Shown here: positions 20,685-31,829 of the stretch, one piece after another
Numbering within the stretch: the first letter of the stretch is position 1
Layout: the number at the start of each line of letters is the position of its first letter
Source: Salisapilia sapeloensis
Lineage: Eukaryota; Oomycota; Peronosporomycetes; Peronosporales; Salisapiliaceae
Direction: 5' to 3'
NCBI GenBank assembly: GCA_023334545.1
Contig: JAADVB010000104.1
Location: forward strand, 1 to 58,995
Length of the DNA: 58,995 nucleotides
Notes under the pieces: generated by a model
What the model saw: the letters and a program-made list of their open reading frames with translations, nothing else
What the model was told of the DNA's origin: nothing
The model's database searches: none
Position numbers and translations under genes: made by a program

Positions 20685-20968
20685 ATGGACTTCGGCACCA
20701 ATCGTGCAATTGAAGCTTTGCTAAGAGAAATGGAAAAATCTCGTACAAAATCTCTGGGATTAGCCCGTAGTGACTGTAAGTGCGAGCGAAAGATCACGTT
20801 GTGAGATGTGTAGTCGATTACTTTCAAAAAGCTTTATTAGCAAGTATTCGTCATACTCTAGACCGTGTTCTCACTGCATACCGATTTGGCAACATCGGGG
20901 ATTTGCAATTTGTCATTCCATTAATGATATCCCAATCGGACAGCTCTGTGTTCGTTGATAACTGCTAA
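20685..20968 (+). pseudogene. Possible small gene or gene relic
   Basis: A reading frame from the ATG at 20685 to 20775 (MDFGTNRAIEALLREMEKSR and onward) can be joined, through an unusually short 38-nt intron (20776-20813, GTAAGT to GTGTAG), to 20814-20968 (DYFQKALLASIRHTLDRVL and onward), giving 81 aa. Both pieces have protein-like helical composition and the join keeps frame, but the intron is shorter than any other in the window and no family is recognised. Protein-like frames also occur just upstream (about 20575-20660), again in a different frame. The pattern suits a decayed gene better than a live one. Confidence 0.3.
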
Positions 20969-21374
20969 TTCGGATAAGCTACATAACATTGTAATTTTTA
21001 TAGTATGTCCATATAGTTTTCCCGCCAAAAGGGCCACAAAGCGAGTCGCGTCTTCTATCGATGGAGATGCGGCTCCATATTCTTGCTTTAACTTGCCTCT
21101 CGTTCTGCATCATCTGCTGTAACTGACGTTTCCATTGACATGCTCTGTAGCATGATTTGTGTGAAAGCTGCAACATATAGTTGACCTGCTTTTAGCGAAT
21201 TAGTACTGAATCGGTATACCCTTCGGCATCATCTACCTTTTCGTGCATTTCAATAAAGGCAATTCAAGAGGCATAATACCGATCACAGTTCGCACGTGCT
21301 CGTTACCATACCGTATATTCTATCTCGCATAATCCTCGATTATCCTCTCAACGAACACAACCTTGCTTCTTTTG

Positions 21375-21960
21375 GTCGACCACCGCCTTGGTCTTCGATG
21401 TAATCAGGAGGAAACAATCTTGGAGAAGACTTTAAGTCACGCCTGTTGCTCGAAATGTGCAAATTTGAAAAAGCGCGCGAGACTTGGTGAGCTTTTCGAT
21501 TTACTTGCGCTATTGAGCTCTTTGCTATTCTTTCGGAACAGACGTAGTACAGTAGTGAACGAAATAATTGGGCGGCATTTGCGACTCACACTGTACCCGT
21601 CCCACTGAAATGGCGAAAAGCTCAATGTTGCAAGTAAATCGAATGCAACTTCAACCTGAATGACTTCCGACGATCTATCACTATACTCTCGACACTATTC
21701 CCACCAAGACACGGCAGAGGAACAGACATTACACGCGGATATAAACCTAGGAGTAGGACCAACAGCCTGAGACTTGGGCATTGATTCCTATTACAATTCA
21801 TTTGTGCTTGTTTGTATAATGCCTTCAATGTCTTCCATAATACGCAGTTATTCACTCAACGTATATGGCCCCAGTTTTGCAGAAAACTGGATCTTTCTGT
21901 ATCTCCTGAGTGCAAGGACACAAAGCGAGTGGCAAGAAACTTTGCGCAAAAGATACTTTC
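21375..21960 (+). repeat. Dispersed repeat, copy 1, with internal inverted repeat
   Basis: Similar by eye, with small gaps, to the reverse complement of about 55095-55660. The best-matching blocks are AAATTTGAAAAAGCGCGCGA-like sequence (about 21460-21480), GTAGT(G/A)AACGAAATAATT-like sequence, CCCACTGAAATGGCGAA, and GGCAGAGGAACAGACATTAC-like sequence (about 21712). It contains two complementary arms (about 21489-21524 and 21612-21645). The copies differ by a 2-nt indel near 21480, so any reading frame is not shared throughout. Relic transposon, decayed gene family or structured element cannot be told apart. Confidence 0.7.
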
Positions 21961-22228
21961 ATGCAAATCTAGGCGACTATGACAACTTCGACATTCATCA
22001 CAAGACGCACCCTTAACAAACCTGCAAAATACCTGCTGTCTTAAATACAAATAATTAGCTCTACTTTCTATCTTAAAGTGAACAGATCCATCCACCAGAG
22101 CAACGTGAGCTATACTCGATCAACTTCCATATCCCTATTTTTATCCAATCCGATTTACTTTTTTGTATATTCACCCAATCAACAGCATTTCGTCTCCATC
22201 CAACTTAACATTCCTGCAACTAGCCACG

Positions 22229-22696
22229 ATGGAGCTCAATAGCCGAGTGCATTTCTCGGAGAGTACGACCGCCAGTGCAAGGCATGCTGACGTCCTAGCT
22301 TCTCTCGACAGTGTCGAAAAGGTATCCTCCCTACTACACCTTCAAAACTGCACAAACTAACATATACGCACGTAGAAACTAGTGGAGGTGCTCCGCACAG
22401 CAGCAGCGGCAATGAGCCATGTGACGCCTCAAAGTTCAGCAGACGAGAGCTCTGCTGCTGCCTTCAACAAATCATCCGGCGACTTTCTCCAGCTCGTGCG
22501 TGAGATCCACGCCGAGCTCGCAGGTCACATCCATCTCGTGACCGATTATCGTCCATACGGCCGGAGCACATACGGCGCGGAGAAGGACGCAGACATCACG
22601 CGTAATAAAGTTCAGGTGATCCAAGAGCAACTGCAAAGCCTATCTCGCTACTTGGACGAGCATGGAGCTGTTATGGAAACCACTAGTATACCCTAA
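22229..22696 (+). CDS. MED11: Mediator complex subunit 11
   Basis: Two exons: 22229-22321 and 22376-22696, with a 54-nt intron in phase 0; 137 aa. MED11 is a small helical head-module subunit of Mediator that pairs with MED22 and links activators to RNA polymerase II. The length suits the family. The order of features also fits: an N-terminal helix (HADVLASLDSVEKKLVEVL), an Ala-rich helix, the segment FLQLVREIHAELAGHIHLVT that corresponds to the conserved EL-xx-I core, then STYGAEKD followed by a closing helix. MED11 is poorly conserved, so this rests on motif order and length. Its stop is 96 bp from the stop of the convergent CLU gene. Confidence 0.7.
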
Positions 22697-22792
22697 TCAA
22701 GACTTGTCTAAGAACCTGCGCTTCATTTTCGTTTCCTGCGATGCTCTCTCGACCACATACATCGCCCTCCAGTACCTCCTGTACGTACAAGA

Positions 22793-25700
22793 CTAGTGCT
22801 TCTTACTCCCATTCGCCTTGACTTTCTTCCCTTGCTTCTTCTTTCCACCTTCTTCCGACACTTCGTCCAGCAGTTCCTTCGCAATCGCATCCGCCGCCGC
22901 CGCCGCATCCACTTGTCGACGTCCCTTGGCACCTTCCACCGCCTTCTCCGTGAACTTCTCCATGAACTGCGCAGACTCGACCACACGCGGGTCTTCATCA
23001 CCGAGCATCTCCTTGTACATGGCGTACACCTTCTTCTCGTACGCGAGCGCCTCCCTGAAGCCACCAGCGAGGCCGCAAGCGAGCGCCATTTGATGCAGAG
23101 TGTTGGCCACTTGCAGACGTCCGAGTTCTCCTCGACGCAGCGATTCGCGGTGGCAGAAGAGCGCGAGCGTGATGTGGCCAACGTCCTGGCACATCATGCC
23201 CATCTTGGAGTACAAGGAGCTGACTTCCGGGAAGTGCGGACCGCCGCCCATCTCGAGCAAGTAGATGGATCGGCGCATGTGCGACACCGCCAAGTCCGTC
23301 TGGGCATTTGCGTGCAGGAAGAGCGCTAGATTCGCGTGCGCGAACGCCGTGTCATGATAGTCCATGCCCTCCAGTTGCGTGTACAACGCCAAAGCACGTT
23401 GCTGCTGCGCGATGGCGCCTTGCACGTCACCTGCGTGGTACAGCACCGTCGCCAGAGAGGTGCTGCAGAGCGCAGCGTCTTCATGGGCACCGCCACAGAC
23501 CTGATACAAGAGGTTGGCGGCTTCCTGCAGCAGCTCGTAGGCTTCCGCCAACGCACCGTTGCTAAGACGCATGCGTCCACGTTCCAAGAGCTCCTTGGCC
23601 TGCTGGTACGGATGGTCCGGCAGCGACGTCTTGACCACCGGCGAGACGCCCGTGAGGTCCGTCGCGGCGAAGGGAGAGGCCGAGGTGAAGTCGTACGTTC
23701 GGCTCTGGACACGAAGACCGAGGCGCTGGCACAAACGGCGCAAGAGCATGACCTTGTGCGTCCGCGTGACTTGATCCTCACTCTTCACGCTCTTTTTCCA
23801 GAGCGTCAAGTCGTATCCGAAGCGGTTGTGCACCTCCTTCTCAAGTCTCGTCCAGATACTATCGACATCCACGTCCGGCGTCAAGGAAGCAGCATGTCCA
23901 TTCGTCTGCTTACTCTTCTTCTTCTTGTTCTTCTTGTTCTTCTTCGCCTTGGGTTTCTCCTCTTCCTCCACTTCCGTCGACGTACCAAGCACAGCGTTCA
24001 AGAACTGGACGAACATGTCGCCAGGAGCAGACCGCAAGCCTTCATGCGCATTGAAAAAGTCGTTCAAGACGTGCTTGGACACACGTGCGAGCATCTCGAC
24101 TTCCATGAGCTCCAGCACGTACTTGGAGATGGCACCCACCGTCTCCAATTGCTGCGCCAAGGATGCGATGCGACCCAAGTAACGCATGTTGATACCACAA
24201 GAGTGGAAGAGCTCCGTGAGGGAGCGACCGTCCGCAGGGTTAATCGCTCCACGACGCATATCGGCCACGAACGCCGGGATCACGACCTTCTGGAGGTACT
24301 CGGCAGCATCTCTCGCCGTCTCCTCATCCTTCTTCACCTCCTCCGCATCGATCGAAGCGTCGTACTTCATCCAGACGTTGGCATTCACATTGATCGGGTC
24401 TACCTCGATCTCTTCCTCCTTGCTTTCGTCCTTTCCGTCCTCTGCGCCTTCCTGCTCAGCCTTCTTCGCTTCCAGCTTCTCCTTTCGGATCTTACCTTGC
24501 TTCCACATCGTGTACAGCTGCACGAGCTCTGGACGAAGCAAAGCGACGTACCCTTCGTCGTCACGAGCAAAACGGAGACCATCGACGTCCTTGGCGTCTT
24601 CCGCCGGAACGTCATAGTACGTTGCGTCCTTCGGGGCAATACGCACGAGGTCCAGCACGTACATCCGGTTGTCCGAGCCGAGGATTCCCTTGGCATCCAC
24701 AGGGCCACAGATCGGTACAACGTCGGTACCAGCCTCGCCTCCTGCGCCACTGTCCGCCACGAGCGCACCTGCAGCCTGCTCCTCTTCTCCTTCATCTTTA
24801 CCAAGAGGCTGGACCTTGCGCTCAGTCAAGTGCAGCTTCTCTCCTGCCTGCAGCATTAGCTGGTGCATCTTATCGTTCGACGCAACCGTCTTGCCGCCAT
24901 CGACTGAGCCATAGATGAGCTTGGACGCTGCTTCACCCTGGAGGATGCCTGGGATGAGACTTTGCGCAATCACACGCATACCCAAGTAGTCCACGACAGT
25001 CGTCGCGAGGGTATGTAGCCCTTCGACATCGACTTCGTTCAGAGCCTTGACACCTTGCAAGTCGCGATTGGCAGCAGAGTAAGCAGCTTCTTCCCCACCA
25101 GCATCCTTACTCATCCGCTTCCCGTCGATCGAGAGCGAGAAGAAAATGTTGTTGAACACGTACACATGCGCGCTTTCGTCATCCATCGGGTTAATTGGTG
25201 GCAAATGGCCTTCGACAATCGCCACAGCACCTTGCGTCGCAGCTTCCACGAACTCACTCACGATCTTGTACATGACACGACTACGCACGAGCTGCTCCTT
25301 CGGGTTCGATGCCGGCAGTTCACGACAGCACTGGTACTCTTCATTCCAGTCGCGAAGGACACCACGTTCGTCCATGCCGTACGTGGCGCACAAGTCGTCT
25401 TCAGCACGGTTGAGGTCGCGATCATGCTTGGAAGCAGCCTCGATCGGCGTGTTCCAAGGCGCTTTGCCGCCGACGTTGTTGCCGGCTGCGACCATCCACT
25501 CAATAGAAGCTGGGCCTTGCTTGGCTAGCTCCGCAGCACGGTCAAGCAGCGAGGCGAAGGCAGAAGAGAATTTGTCCGACGCTTGCTTGAGGACATCCAA
25601 GAGGAGATGGCACTGCTTGCCGTTCTTGGACATGCGAGGGTCAAACGACGAGAGCGTGGAGCGGTTGACAAAGAAACCGTCCACGTGCGCCGTGATGAAG

Positions 25701-26547
25701 TGCACGAGGTCGTCCGTCGTGGTGACTTCGAGGTAGAGCAAGTCACCTGCGAGCTTTCGAGGACCTGGCGGTGGGTTGTAGCCAGAGAAGACGATGCTCT
25801 TGACGCACGTCGGGAGCTCCGCGTTGGCGTTCGGGTCCTTCTGCGGCTCCGTCGGATTGTAAAAGTCTCCTAGGTTCGTCTCGACCGGGACGCTGATGCC
25901 CTCTAGGTTCTTGTGGATCTCACGAAGCTGCTCGAGCTGTTCCTCCGTCACTTCCTTCTTCTCCTTGTCCTTGTTCTCCGACTCTTTCTTGGCAATCTCA
26001 TCCTTCTTGGACGATGTGTCTTCACCCTTCTTGACGCTCACATCGTCTCCATTCGCCTCTGGTTCCTGCTCGGAAGACGCCGTGGGAATCGGAGGATTGG
26101 CCAAAGCATCTCGGAATCGACGCACATGCGCACGAACTTTACGTGCCGTGTACTTTTCCAAGACCATACGAAGCGTACTTCCATCCGCAAGCGACTCATA
26201 CTCGCCCAACTCGACAAAGTCATTCAAAGGTGTCCTAAGCATATCATGATCATCATGAGCTTCTCAACGCCAAGCTTTATCATACAGTAAACATACCACT
26301 CGTTCGTCTCAGAAGATTGCAATTCTAGACGATAGCAAGTGAAGCAAGCAAGTGACGGGTACTCTGCCAAAAGCTGACGCAACGATAGCACCGTATCCGC
26401 TGGACTAACTTGGTCCAATCGGATCGTGGCTGGTGCATCTACGGCAGTAGACGGTGGCGTCACGTGCAACGTCAGCATCAGTTCTTCCTCCTGCTGCTCC
26501 TGTTCCTGTGGCACCTCCACACTCGTTTCCTGGGCTTGTGTTGCCAT
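22793..26547 (-). CDS. CLU: Clustered mitochondria protein (CLU/CLUH family)
   Basis: Two exons: 26547-26297 and 26234-22793, with a 62-nt intron; 1230 aa. CLU proteins bind mRNAs of nuclear-encoded mitochondrial proteins and keep mitochondria dispersed. The N-terminal ubiquitin-like region (LTLHVTPPS, YRLELQSSETNEW) joins across the intron to TPLNDFVELGEYESL, the conserved family sequence, confirming the splice. The central CLU domain follows (IVFSGYNPPPGPRKLAGDLL, RVIAQSLIPGI with a GSVDGGKTV segment), then a Lys/Glu-rich linker. The C-terminal TPR repeats include HAGDVQGAIAQQQRALALYT and FAHANLALFLHANAQTDLAV. The end is Lys-rich. Length matches the family. The start is only 71 bp from the divergent neighbour. 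Confidence 0.95.
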
Positions 26548-26618
26548 CCTACGTCGCTACTCTCGTGCTAATTGATGATTGCGAAGTCTTTTGTGTGGAG
26601 GAGGTTCGTACGATATAA
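26548..26618. promoter_or_regulatory. 71-bp divergent intergenic region
   Basis: The whole space between the start codons of CLU (minus) and the 1682-aa protein (plus). Unless transcription starts inside the neighbouring gene, both core promoters and both 5' untranslated regions must fit here. No motif is assigned with confidence. Confidence 0.6.
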
Positions 26619-29600
26619 TTGGATGAAAAGACACTTCAAGCTTCCGTTGATTCGCTAATAAAAAGAACCGCCAAACACTCGAAACGAAGGACAGAAGCCA
26701 TGGAAGACGCATCCGACCTACGGATCGACGTACGTGACTGGGCACTGCATGTACGCATGTTAGCAAAAATGCTCTTGTCATTAGGTAGAAGATATGAGGT
26801 TCATTATGACTTGACAAATTACACGACGGATGTGTCGTTGGCGAGTCTTGGGCTGGACATGACGTCGATTATGAAAACGAATTTGTTGCAGGTAACGAAT
26901 GTGATACCTTCTACCGTGCCGTATAATATCACGTCTCGATCGAGTGTTGGTACGATTGGAAATATCATGAATAACGACTATCTTGTCGGAGTCAATGACG
27001 AAGATCTGGTCTTACTACCGATAAACGCCAAGAGATTATCACGTGCATTCAAATTCCACTTGGATAAACTAGAGTCTCACAACTCCCGTCGTGTCCTGAA
27101 ACTTGCCTTTGTTCGTTTGGATGCACTCGTCTGTGTCGATCCAGTCGTGTATAGGACCCATGGTAGCGTCCTGGAGCGACTGGAAGACATTGATAACCAG
27201 CACAAAGTCCTTGTCGATCGGTATGCTCACCTCCTCGAACGGAATCGTCAAGTAATAAATAAAGAACTAGTGAAAGAATATAAGTTGCTTCATAATCTAC
27301 AGTCATGGGCTCGATCGATGAAGACTGCAGTGTACGAAGACGGTCGGTTCCGATTCGCAGTAGAATTCCAGACATGGCTCTCCCATATCTATCGAGAGCC
27401 CATACCAAGCGAGAAGGATCAAGACGAAGAGGGTGATAAGCAACAGGATGTGATCCTGATTTCCGACAGTGATGACGAAAAGGAACGAGAAGTGATCGAC
27501 GACGAAATGAACGAGGAAGAGGACGAAGGGCCACGTCGTCCGGCTCGAGGGTACACCCCCAAGCCATCATTTGCCGATGACGAGTCGGACGATGCTCCCC
27601 CAAAGCCACCGACGCCACCTCGTCCCTCTTTCAACACTCCTCATACGATTCCCAGTCAACACCCGCAACGCAGTCCACCGCCACTCGTCAACGTCGACAT
27701 GTCGTGGCTGCGGAGGTTCCCACAGCAAGAGTACAAGTGGCTGAAGGTGCATATCATCGAGAGCTTTATGAAGAATATAACGAGTGCCTTTCTCTCGGAT
27801 CATTCTGGCGATGATGAACGAGATAAAGCACTTAGTGTCGCGATCGGAGAGCAGTTCCTCCGACATTACATCCACAAACGACATCAATCAGTCATGAACG
27901 ATGACAAGCTGCGGAAAGAAGCTTCTGCACACTTACGCTACCTCCTATCCAACATCAAACGCTTCGATGAACTCCGAAATAACCTTCGTGACGGATATTT
28001 GGATGTCGTGAAACTATGCCACATGTCTGCTCAAGAACTAGCACCAGAAGCCATGCGTCTCGAGCGTGAAAAGCGCTTTGAACAGAACGCCAAGAACAAT
28101 ACGCTAGAAGAACCGACTGGAAGAGCATATATCAAGCGAAAGGAAGGCTTCCGAGAGGTCGTCCTAGGCAACCCAAATGGCTCGCCGGATCCAGAGCCGG
28201 ATGAGCCGAGTCAGGACTCTCAGGAGACGCTACAGACAGCAGCGAACGAGAGCGAAATGGAAGAGAAGAACGATGTGCCGATGGATGTGGATTACGCCGA
28301 AGACAGCGCGATGGTAAGAGAAGCCGATGCGCCACCTCCACCACAATCAACACACGTTCCTCCTCGAGGAGCTCCAGCACCGCCTTCGGGTATACTTAAG
28401 CGACAAGGGTCGAACAAAGCACGAGGACGCAAGACTATTTCCTTTAACCCTTCGAATGAGTATCAGACGTACGAAGAGAGCCTGCGATCTGCCCAGGAGA
28501 ATCTAAAGATACCAAACGTTCGGTCGGTCGAAGCACAGAGTAAGCAAATGGTACCAGACGTCCATCGACTTTGTCGACCAGAAGAAGGGAAGCAGTTCCT
28601 TGCGACGCTACTTGGCTCTACTTATGATCTACAGGACTCTTTAATCGAATTCGCAAAGACAGCACAAGCAGGTGTGCTTCCAAAGAACCATCACGAGATC
28701 GAATTAGCGACTGGCGTATCCCTCTACAGACACCCGAAAGGATCTCATCAAGGAATGTACAAGACGACACTACGTATCGCGCATCTATTTGCTGAAGGTA
28801 CTGGGACAAGCGATGGTGACGCGACGACAAGAGCTGCAGATGCACTTCAGGAAAAGCTTGTTGACTGCCGAAGGACATTCGTGACGCAGCTAGAGGAAGT
28901 CAAAGTGTATTTGAACGATGCTGAGGAACCAGATATTCGGAAGAGAGAACGTCGATTGAAAAACACACTAGCAGAACGTCGACTCATTCGGATTGAAGCT
29001 GTGAAAGTGACGAATAAAGAGACGGGTGCAGATGAGATGGAAGCGATTGCAGCGATGAACAACCTTCCACTCACTGCATCTCGCTCGAAAGTCGAAGCGT
29101 ACGCACGTAACGACGCGAATGACGCGATCGTGACGTTCTTAAAGCACCTTGCGAGTGTCGTGGACTTGGGGAATGTACCTACGACGCCAGTGCAACGAGT
29201 TACTCGACCACCGGAGCAACCTACGCCACATGCATCGTATCGACAGGAGAATAGGTCGCACTACGACGCGAGAAGCAATGACTATTATCGCAGTCATCGA
29301 GGATACGACGACTATCGATCTCACGAGTACTACGCTTCGACACGTGACAACAGGTATAGTCGTAAGCGGCAGTACCCAGAGGACTCGTATCTTAGTGAAG
29401 AGGAACCTGCAAGCAGCAGACAGCGCGTGGATGATGGGCACTACGATGATTGTCGAGAGCGGATGGATCGATGTCCGGAACCTAGCTACAAGCACGAAGG
29501 TATCCACAAGGACTATTCGATGCAAGAACCCCTTTCTCCATCCAATGGCGAACCGATCGGGTTTGTCGTTGATACACAAGGAGAAGAGAGACGTCGACCG

Positions 29601-31728
29601 GATGAACCGTCTAAAGAGAAGATGCGAGAGCGACAGGAGCGAGCGGAGGTCGCTGCGTATCAAGCACTCGTGCGAGTGCTTGCAAAGGAAGCACCAGCAG
29701 TCGTAAGACAGATCGAGAGCTTGTCATGGGATGAAACGGTGCCAACGCAACAGGAAGCACTGCTCACATCTGAGTTACATCTATCACGAACGATTGAGAG
29801 GGAAGAGAAGACGTATAAATGTACCATCTACCTATGTGAGAATGAGCATGTAAAGGCAGAAGCTAGTTGCGTGAGTCTTGATGCAGCCAAAGCGACGGTC
29901 ATGTCAGAATTCCAGCTACAGATCAGTCGCATGAGGACGCAATGGAATCGAATCACCGATACATATGACGAACGAGTGCAGAAAGGATCCACGACGCTCA
30001 TGGCAGCGCATGAAGCAAAGCAAAAGCATCATTTGGTACTGACGGAAGAAACGAAAAGACTTGCGTTGTACCATCAAGTAGCTTTCGTCATCGACGGCCG
30101 TACGGTCGTTCGAGCTGCTTGTCCGACGGCAAAGGAAGCCGGTAGGTCTGCGCGAGAGGACTTGCAGCGACTTCTAGCGGACTTTAGCCACTTGCGAAAG
30201 GAACGACAAGCGCCACCTCCGACGCAGGATACTCCTACAGACACTAGTACACTACTTGCGACTGCTAGACCTACTGCTGAGCCGGAACCTCCACAGCCAT
30301 CTGCACCAAGCACAGGTCCTTCAGCAGCTATGAGTGAACCTAGCCAAATGATCACGTGCAGCGATGATGACGATGATGACGATGAGTTTGGTAACTATAG
30401 CGACTCGGGTGAATCCGATTGGGAGGCGGAATCCACTGCAAAGGACAATGGAAGTACCGAGAGTATGAATGCAACCGAGACAGTGACACCAGGACGATCG
30501 TTCGATGCGCAGATGACAGCTTTAGGTGGTCCGTACGATCCACATACGGAAGTTGGGGAGACCAAGGACGCCAAGTTCAGAGCTTTGCTTCGAGGTCTAC
30601 TGGACAAGGACTCGAAGAACTTGATGATGGATACGCTCGAGTTCACGCGCGGGGAACTCAAGTACAAAGGTGCTTTGGAGAAAAAGGTATGTGCGAATGT
30701 CAATGTAAAGTTCCAAGTCCAACGGATACAAGGCAATACGCACGACGTTTTCATTCAAGTGAATGACGTCATGACGATCCAAATGTCAGCAAAAGATCGT
30801 ATGTCTGCTGTCGGGAAAGCAATCACTAAACTCGTGGAACATTTAAATGCTCTCCGTACGAAATGGATCAACTGGCTCTTGTTCTTTGATACCAAGTTTA
30901 AAGGCTCAAGTGACCTCGTCGGGTCCTTCCGAACTGTTCTCGTTTTGAATCGATTGACGGTACGTTGCTTCATAACTATCTGCTGTATGCTTTAGAACTG
31001 TATCAATAACGTCCTGGTAGATGGATGTCATTGTCGAGACGCCATTGGAAGGTCCGGCGTACTATCGACGTCAAAAAGAAGCGTACTTTCGAGTCGATAA
31101 TTACGTCGTGTACCAGTGTCTCGGAGCATCCGACAGCGCTGTCCGGGAAGAAGTGACGCATCGAGCCATTGCTTACCTGGTACACTTGTGTGCAATGGGA
31201 AATCAAGAAGCAGAGGCTGCTGGAGATGTGTCCATGGATCAAGAGGAAGATAAAGAAGGTCTGTCGTGGAACCTACAATTGAGACTCGAGCAACTAGGTA
31301 GTAAGGACGAAGAGGAGTATACTATGAACGCGATATGGGCGAAACCAGAGTCCATGCCTTTGGAGCTCGACTTTCCGACGGCAGATGCGATGGCAGTGCA
31401 AGTGGATTCTCGACCAGTGCGATGGTTTGAAAGGCTGCTGCATGAAACTCATGCCAGTCCATTCTGCTTTAAGATGAAACCTGTGTTTAATGAGCAAAAG
31501 TTCATGAAACTAGTGTCGACGTACGGGAATAAGAGTCCGAACTACGCACGTGTGTTGGAACTTCGAGTGGATCATCCGAACCGACCATATCGAATGTTCA
31601 TTGTACCGCCCAGTGCATCGATTAATAGTGATAAGAACCGCTATTGGCCGAAAGCTGCACTATCGAAATGGTGCGAATTTCATAGCAAGGATGTCGTGGG
31701 ATTGCTGCTGCATCGAAATCTTTTGTAG
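26619..31728 (+). CDS. Large unrecognised protein with dsRBD-like repeats, SUMO-interaction and PP1-docking-like motifs
   Basis: Two exons: 26619-30959 and 31021-31728, with a 61-nt phase-0 intron; 1682 aa. I do not recognise the family. Residues 1-270 are mostly helical. At about 277 is VILISDSDDEKE, a classic SUMO-interacting pattern (hydrophobic core plus acidic tail). A disordered Pro/acidic stretch follows. At about 605-609, RKTISF fits the RVxF docking motif of protein phosphatase 1. A Tyr/Arg-rich stretch lies near 860-960. The C-terminal half holds several segments with beta-strands followed by an Ala/Lys-rich helix, as in double-stranded-RNA-binding domains: YKCTIYL (about 1065), VAFVIDG with TAKEAGRSAREDL (about 1154), VFIQVND with SAVGKAITKLVEHL (about 1376), and AYFRVDNYVVYQ (about 1467). 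An acidic Asp run lies near 1247. Nuclear RNA-related function is inference. Confidence 0.85.
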
Positions 31729-31829
31729 GCAGGACGTTATTTCTTTTCATAATATTAAATTCATGAATAAGAGAGCAGAAGTGGTGTGAACTAGCGTTTT
31801 GTTTATCATTCATATCGCCTTTGGATGTC

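Larger units (their letters stand above)
19858..22228. other. Gene-poor stretch
   Basis: About 2.4 kb with AT-richer composition and many stops in all frames, unlike the packed genes on either side. It contains a possible eroded gene (20685-20968) and copy 1 of a dispersed repeat (about 21375-21960). The last ~200 bp is presumably the MED11 promoter. Nothing else recognised. Confidence 0.6.

Noticed and set aside
23336-24859. 507-codon open frame on the plus strand
   Set aside because: Antisense to CLU, with His/Arg/Leu-rich composition and no recognisable motif; shadow of the real gene.
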